NCBI GenBank assembly: GCA_903913365.1
Contig: CAIWKW010000184.1
Span: 1 to 10,854 of the forward strand
From: Candidatus Doudnabacteria bacterium
GTDB lineage: Bacteria > Patescibacteriota > Doudnabacteria > UBA920
Reading direction: 5' to 3'
DNA length: 10,854 nucleotides
The translations under genes were made by a program, and so were the position numbers. Each line of letters begins with the position of its first letter. The first letter of the stretch is position 1. Under the pieces are notes generated by a model, which was given only the letters and a program-made list of their open reading frames with translations, had not been told where the DNA came from and did no database searches. Shown here in pieces: positions 6,586-10,854 of this stretch.

Positions 6586-6610
6586 TTCCTCGGAGTTCTG
6601 CTCCGAGGAA
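6586..6610 (-). terminator. 10-bp hairpin just after the stop of the minus-strand gene
   Basis: TTCCTCGGAG (6586-6595) and CTCCGAGGAA (6601-6610) form a perfect stem with a five-base loop, 4 bases past the stop codon at 6614-6616. On the minus strand only TTT follows before an A-run, so it is a weak terminator by itself. It may protect the 3' end, with the 6337-6369 hairpin doing the stopping. Confidence 0.45.
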
Positions 6611-6613
6611 CCT

Positions 6614-8620
6614 TTATTTTATGCCTGCTTGGCTCAAGCTGTGGGCTCCGGCGCTATATCCGCCGATTGCCTGCCCAAGACAAAAGTCTATTTTATAGGT
6701 ATTACTGTCTTCATACTGGTAGGAATAAGTATTCTGAGTTTCACTGCAGCTGCCGTCTGCCTGGGTTGGAGCTGTGGGAACTTTACCCATGTAGGTTGGG
6801 CTTAAATCGGATAACTGTTTGGGGTAAGAATTGTTATCGTTAAAATAAAGCTCCAATGCCGAAGCTAATTGTCTTATGTCCGCAATACGCTGGGCGTCGC
6901 GCGACGATTGGCTTAAGTCTACGGCATCCGCTGGTACGTCAATTTTTAAAACTTTGCCATAATCGCTAAAGGAGCTGTCAACATTTATTTCCCCGCTAAA
7001 GTCGAGTTTGGATACAAAGTCGGTAATCTGCTTGTTAATTCCATTGTCTTGATCCGGGTTATTTTGGCTGCATTGGTCTTTAGTTCCGGTGCAGGTTATT
7101 CCTCCTTCAATCCCGGACGGAGTTAACTTAGCTATGCCCGCAGGATACCCGCTGGTTGCGGCGCCCAAACAAAAAGTCAGCAGATAGGAGCTGTAAACGG
7201 TCTTTTTATCCTTGGTAATAGTTTTTGTACCCATTGGCGTGTACCAGTAAGTGTTATAGAAATTACTGCAAGATCCGGAAGGTGTTGGCGCCACCGGCAA
7301 TTGGCCTATATATGTGGGGGTTAAATCCATCGGTTTGCCGTCTTTTCCATCCGGATAGCCGTTTTGGTCATTGTAATAAAGTTCAAGAGCCGAAGCTATC
7401 TGGCGGATGTCGGCAATTCTTTTTATATCGCCGTTGCCCGTGTTCATGTAAGACAGTTGGCCTGCATTTTTTGCAAGGGAAATAACGGAAGGCGCGTTGG
7501 TGACAACGTGCACTTTATAGAGCTTGGCATCAAGCATTCCCACCCAGGTTTCAAATTGTTTTATTTCGGCTTTTTGAATTATTGCGGCCAAAACGGTTTT
7601 GGCGGTTGCAATATCGTTGTCCGAAACATCCGCATTCTGCGATTTAATTTTTTTGGCAAAAGTGTCCACGTATTGGTTTAAAGCGTCTCCCAAAGCTTTT
7701 TTGTCAACGGAATTTTTAAAATGCAGGGTGGTAACTCCGTTTATTTTTTCCCGGCCGACAAACGAATCCACTTTAACTACCTGAGAGCTGTTCCATATTT
7801 TTTGCAACTCCTGTTTGAAAGAAGGATCGAGCAATTCCTGCAGCTGGGTCGCCTGATTTTTGGCGGTTCCGTTTTGGTCGGTTTGATTTAAATCAAATTT
7901 AATCCAGTCGCTCTTCTTTCCGCCTGCGGAGCTTTGCATAAAAAGGCTAAGGATTGGATTACTGCCAACATTAACGTACAAAATATTGTTCAGCAGTTTA
8001 TAGCTGAATCCGGTGCTGAAGGAAGTGCTGCCGCTGCTGAAAGTATATTGAATATCGGATGTTGACTGTAAATTTTTTTGATCCGAAAGATTAAAATAAG
8101 ATTTGCCGGTTAATGAAAGCTTGATATCCTGTAAAAGGAACCCAATGCTTTTTTGATCATCGGCGCTTAACTTATTGGGATCGCTGTAACTGAAGGAATA
8201 GCTGTTTTGGTAGACGCTGGCCCCTGGGCTTTGGGTAAATTTTTGCCAAACTTTTGTTGGGGTATTATAAATATAGGCATAGGCGTAATAACCGCCTCCG
8301 GCCAAAATCGCAAGCAGAATTATGCCTAAAATTATTGCCAGGATCTTTTTTTTGCGGGGCGCTGAGCTTGTAGAAATGGGCTGGACGAGAGCCGGAGTCT
8401 CCATTTGAACGCCGTTATTTTGCACGGCGCTGCCTGGAGTGGTAAATTGGGCCTGCCGGACGCCTGCCTCCGGTGTGCTTGGTATTGCACTGGCGCTACT
8501 GAAAGCCTCTGCAATTGTTTGGTTATCCCAGCCGGCTCCCAGCATATTTTGTTTAATTTGCTCATCCGTAAGTCCGTGACCGCGAGCTTCTGTTATATAG
8601 TTTATTACGGCTTGATCCAT
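6614..8620 (-). CDS. Membrane-anchored protein with two pilin-like head domains and an LppX/LolA-like domain
   Basis: I know no named gene for this 668-residue protein. Residues 1-42 form a short helical module (DQAVINYITEARG...LTDEQIKQNMLGAGW) of a kind I associate with CPR membrane proteins. A Ser/Pro/Gln-rich linker (43-87), a basic PRKKK stop signal and one membrane helix (about 92-117) follow, so the rest should lie outside. Residues about 120-385 look beta-rich and end in FETWVGMLDAKLYKVHVV, reminiscent of LppX/LolA-type lipoprotein folds. Residues 400-504 and 574-668 are two copies of a pilin-like head starting RIADIRQ(I/L)ASALELY(Y/F)ND. Each has an SCS and FCLG cysteine pair (451/484 and 625/647), a likely disulfide. 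Residues 536-570 between them look like the missing last strands of the LppX-like part. No prepilin cleavage motif is present. A weak AAAGAAA lies upstream of the ATG. Domain names are from pattern memory; the internal repeat is seen directly. Confidence 0.85.
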   Translation of the reverse strand: MDQAVINYITEARGHGLTDEQIKQNMLGAGWDNQTIAEAFSSASAIPSTPEAGVRQAQFTTPGSAVQNNGVQMETPALVQPISTSSAPRKKKILAIILGIILLAILAGGGYYAYAYIYNTPTKVWQKFTQSPGASVYQNSYSFSYSDPNKLSADDQKSIGFLLQDIKLSLTGKSYFNLSDQKNLQSTSDIQYTFSSGSTSFSTGFSYKLLNNILYVNVGSNPILSLFMQSSAGGKKSDWIKFDLNQTDQNGTAKNQATQLQELLDPSFKQELQKIWNSSQVVKVDSFVGREKINGVTTLHFKNSVDKKALGDALNQYVDTFAKKIKSQNADVSDNDIATAKTVLAAIIQKAEIKQFETWVGMLDAKLYKVHVVTNAPSVISLAKNAGQLSYMNTGNGDIKRIADIRQIASALELYYNDQNGYPDGKDGKPMDLTPTYIGQLPVAPTPSGSCSNFYNTYWYTPMGTKTITKDKKTVYSSYLLTFCLGAATSGYPAGIAKLTPSGIEGGITCTGTKDQCSQNNPDQDNGINKQITDFVSKLDFSGEINVDSSFSDYGKVLKIDVPADAVDLSQSSRDAQRIADIRQLASALELYFNDNNSYPKQLSDLSPTYMGKVPTAPTQADGSCSETQNTYSYQYEDSNTYKIDFCLGQAIGGYSAGAHSLSQAGIK

Positions 8621-8657
8621 ATTTTTTGGTTTCTTTAAAAATCTTAATGTCCTTTTA

Positions 8658-8685
8658 AGTATAATTGTTTTTGGTAAAAAAGCAA
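8658..8685 (-). promoter_or_regulatory. Promoter of the 668-residue gene
   Basis: On the minus strand TTGCTT (complement of 8680-8685) and TATACT (complement of 8658-8663) are spaced by 16 bases. Transcription would start near 8651, giving a leader of about 30 bases. It diverges from the holA promoter within a 167-base intergenic region. Confidence 0.5.
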
Positions 8686-8752
8686 TCTTTTGGACGGTAA
8701 AAAAGTGTTAGTTTAAAAGACTTTTAAGTCCAATAATTCGAGTTTCCTCATT

Positions 8753-8781
8753 TTGATTGTCTTCTGTTAAAATGCTAAACT
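8753..8781 (+). promoter_or_regulatory. Extended -10 promoter of holA, start site at the ATG
   Basis: TTGATT (8753-8758) and TAAACT (8776-8781) are 17 bases apart, with TG one base before the -10 (8773-8774). A start 7 bases after the -10 falls on the holA ATG at 8788, which predicts a leaderless message. An alternative -10, TAAAAT at 8768-8773, would give a leader of about 8 bases. Confidence 0.55.
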
Positions 8782-8787
8782 GCCTAT

Positions 8788-9768
8788 ATGTTATATCTGC
8801 TTTTGGGTCCGGATGGCTTTGGTAAAAGGGAATATATTAACGCCCTGTGTGCGGAAAAGAAAGCCGAGGCGGTTTATTTTAATGATGAGGAAAATTTGCC
8901 TTTGGCTGAGGAACTGACTCAGCAGGACTTATTTAGTTTGCCTAAAGTATTTGTGCTGAAGGCCCTGCTCGGAAAGTACGGGGGGCCGGGTTTGGCGGAA
9001 AAGTTTATTGCCAGTAAAAATTATATAATTTTTGCGGAATTAAAGCTGGACAAGCGCAGTTCGGAAAATAAAAAACTTTTGGCCAATAAAAATATTGAGG
9101 TAAAGCAATTTGAGTTGCCCCACGGGAGCGAACTTAACGGCTGGATAGAGCAAAGATCCAAGTTTTATAACGGACAAATTTCTTCCGAGGCTGCGGAGGC
9201 GTTAGCGGTGGCACTAGGCCGCGACAATGCCAAAGAAACAAAATTTGGCGGCAAAGTTGTGGATGTTGAGGAAGTTTATAATTTGTGGCAGGCGGATTCG
9301 GAATTGCAAAAACTTATAGCTTTTAGCAACGGCAAAGAAATTACTCCCGTTGAAGTAAAAGAGCTGGTCGGGCAAAACGGGGAAGTGGATGTTTTTGATT
9401 TAACCAATGCCATAGCGGACAGCCAGAAACAAAAAGCTTGGGATTTGCTTGCCAGGTTTTTGTCCGGAAAAACCGGAGCCGATGAAAAAGGCGCGGTAAT
9501 TCAGCTAAACGCCCTTTTGGCCGAGCAATTCAGAAACGTGGCCGCGGTCCAGGATTTTTTGGTCCACAAGAAATCCGAAAGCGAAATTTTGGAACTTACC
9601 GGTTGGAAAAGCGGCAGGCTGTTCGTAATGAAAAAAATAGCGGGCAAGTTCCCGCAAAAGAAGGTATTGGATTTTTTAAACAAACTTTCGGCGCTTGACG
9701 AAGAAATGAAAACCTCATCCACACCGCCGAGAGTGCTGCTGGACTTGATTATCAGCCAGCTGTTTTAA
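8788..9768 (+). CDS. holA: DNA polymerase III subunit delta (clamp loader)
   Basis: Subunit of the clamp-loader complex that opens the sliding clamp ring and helps place it on primed DNA in replication. At 326 residues it is near the usual size (E. coli about 340). The N-terminal AAA+-like domain opens with LYLLLGPDGFGKREYI. The middle has the family-like EVDVFDLTNAIADSQKQKAWDLL (from residue 199) with LNALLAEQFRNVAAV after it, and the collar domain closes with LDEEMKTSSTPPRVLLDLII (303-322). GPDGFGK resembles a Walker A loop but has Arg in place of Ser/Thr, consistent with delta being non-catalytic. No Shine-Dalgarno sequence precedes the ATG, and the promoter geometry suggests leaderless translation. 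It stands alone with its own promoter. Confidence 0.88.
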   Translation: MLYLLLGPDGFGKREYINALCAEKKAEAVYFNDEENLPLAEELTQQDLFSLPKVFVLKALLGKYGGPGLAEKFIASKNYIIFAELKLDKRSSENKKLLANKNIEVKQFELPHGSELNGWIEQRSKFYNGQISSEAAEALAVALGRDNAKETKFGGKVVDVEEVYNLWQADSELQKLIAFSNGKEITPVEVKELVGQNGEVDVFDLTNAIADSQKQKAWDLLARFLSGKTGADEKGAVIQLNALLAEQFRNVAAVQDFLVHKKSESEILELTGWKSGRLFVMKKIAGKFPQKKVLDFLNKLSALDEEMKTSSTPPRVLLDLIISQLF

Positions 9769-9820
9769 TATTTAGCAGAAAGACATAAGTTCCTTGCTAT
9801 TTCAGGATTTAAATTTAAAA

Positions 9821-9848
9821 ACCGCTGTGGAGTGACGGTATTTTTTTT
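9821..9848 (+). terminator. Weak candidate terminator after holA
   Basis: ACCG (9821-9824) and CGGT (9836-9839) can pair, with two further pairs past a bulge, followed by eight T (9841-9848). The stem is poor but the T-tract is strong, and it lies 53 bases after the holA stop. Confidence 0.4.
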
Positions 9849-9930
9849 GTTTTGGATCAAGATTGTTTTTTGGCATTTTTTAAATTCTACTGAAGACGCA
9901 TATTCAAATACAAAGGGGGTTGTATCATCC

Positions 9931-10386
9931 ATGAAAAAAGTCATCATCGTTCGAAACGCGATGGCTTTCAGGAAGCCCGGTAATGAGCCTCTTAGCGAGA
10001 GGGGAAAACAAAAAACAGAAGAACTGGCCCAAAGGCTTCTAAGCGGCACATCTGCGCTTTCAGTGTTTGTGGTTCACGCTTCAGGCCGTGCAGCAGCCGA
10101 TACTGCGGAAATTTTTATCCGAGTGTCCGGTTGCGGTCCGGCCCACGTGGTTCACAGTTTAAAGAGTGAAACAAACGCGCTTGCCAAGATTGAGATTGCC
10201 GCAGAAGACAATATGCCCGGCAACGACATCGTCATTATTATTCTTCAGGATGATGAGACGATGATGAGGGTTATTAGTCTCTTTTGGTACGCTCTTACCC
10301 ACGAGTGGAAAGACCCGGAGCTCAATATGGGGCTTCCCGGCGCCACTATAATTGACTGGGAACACCGCTCAATTGAGCAGGTATAA
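9931..10386 (+). CDS. SixA-like histidine phosphatase superfamily protein, catalytic histidines apparently lost
   Basis: The 151 residues follow the small SixA-type branch of the histidine phosphatase superfamily: beta strand KKVIIVRNA (2-10), PLSERGKQKTEELAQRLL (20-37), a strand and helix FVVHASGRAAADTAEIF (46-62), and a late strand DIVIIILQDDETMMRVI (99-115). Active members carry RHG at the end of the first strand, an Arg in SPxxRAxQT and a His in the late VxHxP segment. Here the first reads RNA (Asn9 for the nucleophilic His), the second reads Ala54 at the aligned Arg place, and the third reads LQDDE. Activity is therefore unlikely, and a binding or regulatory role is more likely. The ATG at 9931 is chosen over a GTG at 9832 because it starts at the family's first strand and has AAAGGGGG (9912-9919) upstream. 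Confidence 0.75.
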   Translation: MKKVIIVRNAMAFRKPGNEPLSERGKQKTEELAQRLLSGTSALSVFVVHASGRAAADTAEIFIRVSGCGPAHVVHSLKSETNALAKIEIAAEDNMPGNDIVIIILQDDETMMRVISLFWYALTHEWKDPELNMGLPGATIIDWEHRSIEQV

Positions 10387-10405
10387 TTCCGCAAAGAGAA
10401 ATTTT

Positions 10406-10452
10406 GAAGCGTCCGCCGCCGCCCTTAAAAGGCGGGTGCGAACGCTTCTTTT
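10406..10452 (+). terminator. Intrinsic terminator after the phosphatase-like gene
   Basis: Outer arms GAAGCGT (10406-10412) and ACGCTTC (10442-10448) enclose inner arms CGC/GCG and CCGCC/GGCGG, with small internal mismatches and the loop CTTAAAA. TTTT follows at 10449-10452. It lies 19 bases after the stop codon. Confidence 0.85.
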
Positions 10453-10468
10453 CTAATATGTTTTTAAA

Positions 10469-10497
10469 TTGACAGGAATAGCCCGCAGGTATATTAT
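10469..10497 (+). promoter_or_regulatory. Near-consensus sigma70 promoter
   Basis: TTGACA (10469-10474) and TATTAT (10492-10497) are separated by 17 bases, the best promoter match in the window. Transcription would start near 10504, about 21 bases before the ATG of the 93-residue gene. Confidence 0.85.
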
Positions 10498-10524
10498 CAA
10501 AATATATTAACTGATTGAAATTTT

Positions 10525-10806
10525 ATGAAGAAGCCCAAGAAAAATATGACCATTGATGATTTGGCGGTAATGGTTGCCGGCGGTTTTAGTGTGGTTGATG
10601 GACGTTTTGATGCAATGAATAAAAATGTTAACACCCGCTTTGATTCGTTAGAAAGTAGGATGGGTTCAATGGAAGGTAAAATGAAACATTTGGAAGACGG
10701 GCAGGATCAAATAAAACTCAGGCTGGATAACGTCGCGTATCGTTTTGAGCTCGTGGAATTACAAAGAAGAGTTCAATTATTGGAAAAAAAGATTGGTGTA
10801 AAGTAA
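10525..10806 (+). CDS. Small coiled-coil protein of unknown function
   Basis: The 93 residues begin with a basic patch (MKKPKKN) and MTIDDLAVMVAGGFSVVDGRFD, then heptad-like repeats (RFDAMNKNV, RFDSLESRM, and ELQRRVQLLEKKI near the end) that predict a long coiled coil and oligomerisation. There is no membrane helix, signal peptide or cysteine. Short proteins of this pattern, with MTIDDLA followed by a GF..VD.RFD repeat, are familiar to me from Patescibacteria, but I know of no established function. It is a single gene between its own strong promoter and a terminator. There is no Shine-Dalgarno sequence in the short leader. Confidence 0.8.
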   Translation: MKKPKKNMTIDDLAVMVAGGFSVVDGRFDAMNKNVNTRFDSLESRMGSMEGKMKHLEDGQDQIKLRLDNVAYRFELVELQRRVQLLEKKIGVK

Positions 10807-10833
10807 AATAATATTTAGACCAAGTTTTAAAAA

Positions 10834-10854
10834 CCCCGGGCCAGTGGCTCGGGG
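10834..10854 (+). terminator. Terminator stem cut by the window end
   Basis: CCCCGGGCC (10834-10842) pairs with GGCTCGGGG (10846-10854) around the loop AGT, with one G-T pair. It is preceded by an A-run, so a matching T-run is expected just past the window. It lies 27 bases after the stop of the coiled-coil gene. Confidence 0.7.

Noticed and set aside
6554..6805. Open plus-strand frame of 83 codons
   Set aside because: It overlaps hairpins and the 3' end of the minus-strand 668-residue gene, which has clear repeated domains there.
9832..9930. GTG start giving a 33-residue N-terminal extension to the phosphatase-like protein
   Set aside because: The extension begins inside the candidate holA terminator and shows no link to the family; the ATG at 9931 has a Shine-Dalgarno sequence and starts at the first conserved strand.

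Overview
This window looks like chromosomal DNA from a member of the Candidate Phyla Radiation (Patescibacteria), most likely the Parcubacteria side. That placement is inference from gene content and protein style, not from a marker gene. The signs are a compact pilB-pilC-pilM-pilN-pilO cluster with no secretin or PilP lipoprotein recognised in its usual place, many starts without a clear Shine-Dalgarno sequence, tRNAs with encoded CCA, moderate AT-richness, and two protein styles I associate with these bacteria: a short N-terminal helical module followed by one membrane helix and a large external part, and a tiny coiled-coil protein. TGA is used as a stop (pilN), so this is not a TGA-recoded lineage.

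Layout. Positions 1-5764 hold a plus-strand type IV pilus assembly operon. An extended -10 promoter (14-22) precedes pilB (motor ATPase), pilC (inner-membrane platform), pilM (FtsA-like cytoplasmic ring protein), pilN and pilO (membrane-anchored alignment proteins) and a 115-residue one-helix protein of unknown function in the place usually held by pilP. A good intrinsic terminator follows. A tandem pair of 41-base palindromic repeats separates pilB from pilC; the later genes are tightly packed (gaps of 29, 15, -4 and 1 bases). No pilin, prepilin peptidase, pilT or secretin gene is present here.

Positions 5765-6369 hold two tRNA genes, tRNA-Arg(UCG) and tRNA-Lys(CUU), the second with its own good promoter. 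A perfect 14-bp hairpin with A and T tails closes this segment and may stop transcription in both directions. An unexplained, possibly structured stretch precedes tRNA-Arg. Positions 6370-6613 are non-coding and full of inverted repeats.

Positions 6614-8620 on the minus strand encode a 668-residue membrane-anchored protein. Its outer part carries two copies of a type IV pilin-like head domain, one of which appears to be inserted into a lipoprotein-like (LppX/LolA-type) domain. This is the most unusual gene of the window. Divergently, from 8788, lies holA (DNA polymerase III delta, clamp loader), whose promoter sits so close to the ATG that the message is probably leaderless. It is followed by a SixA-like histidine phosphatase homologue in which the catalytic histidines appear to be missing, and by a 93-residue coiled-coil protein with a near-consensus promoter. 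The window ends inside the terminator of that last gene.

The pilus genes form one machine: PilB powers PilC at the membrane, and PilM-PilN-PilO form the ring and scaffold around it. A link between the 668-residue protein and this machine is possible from its pilin-like domains but is not shown by the sequence.
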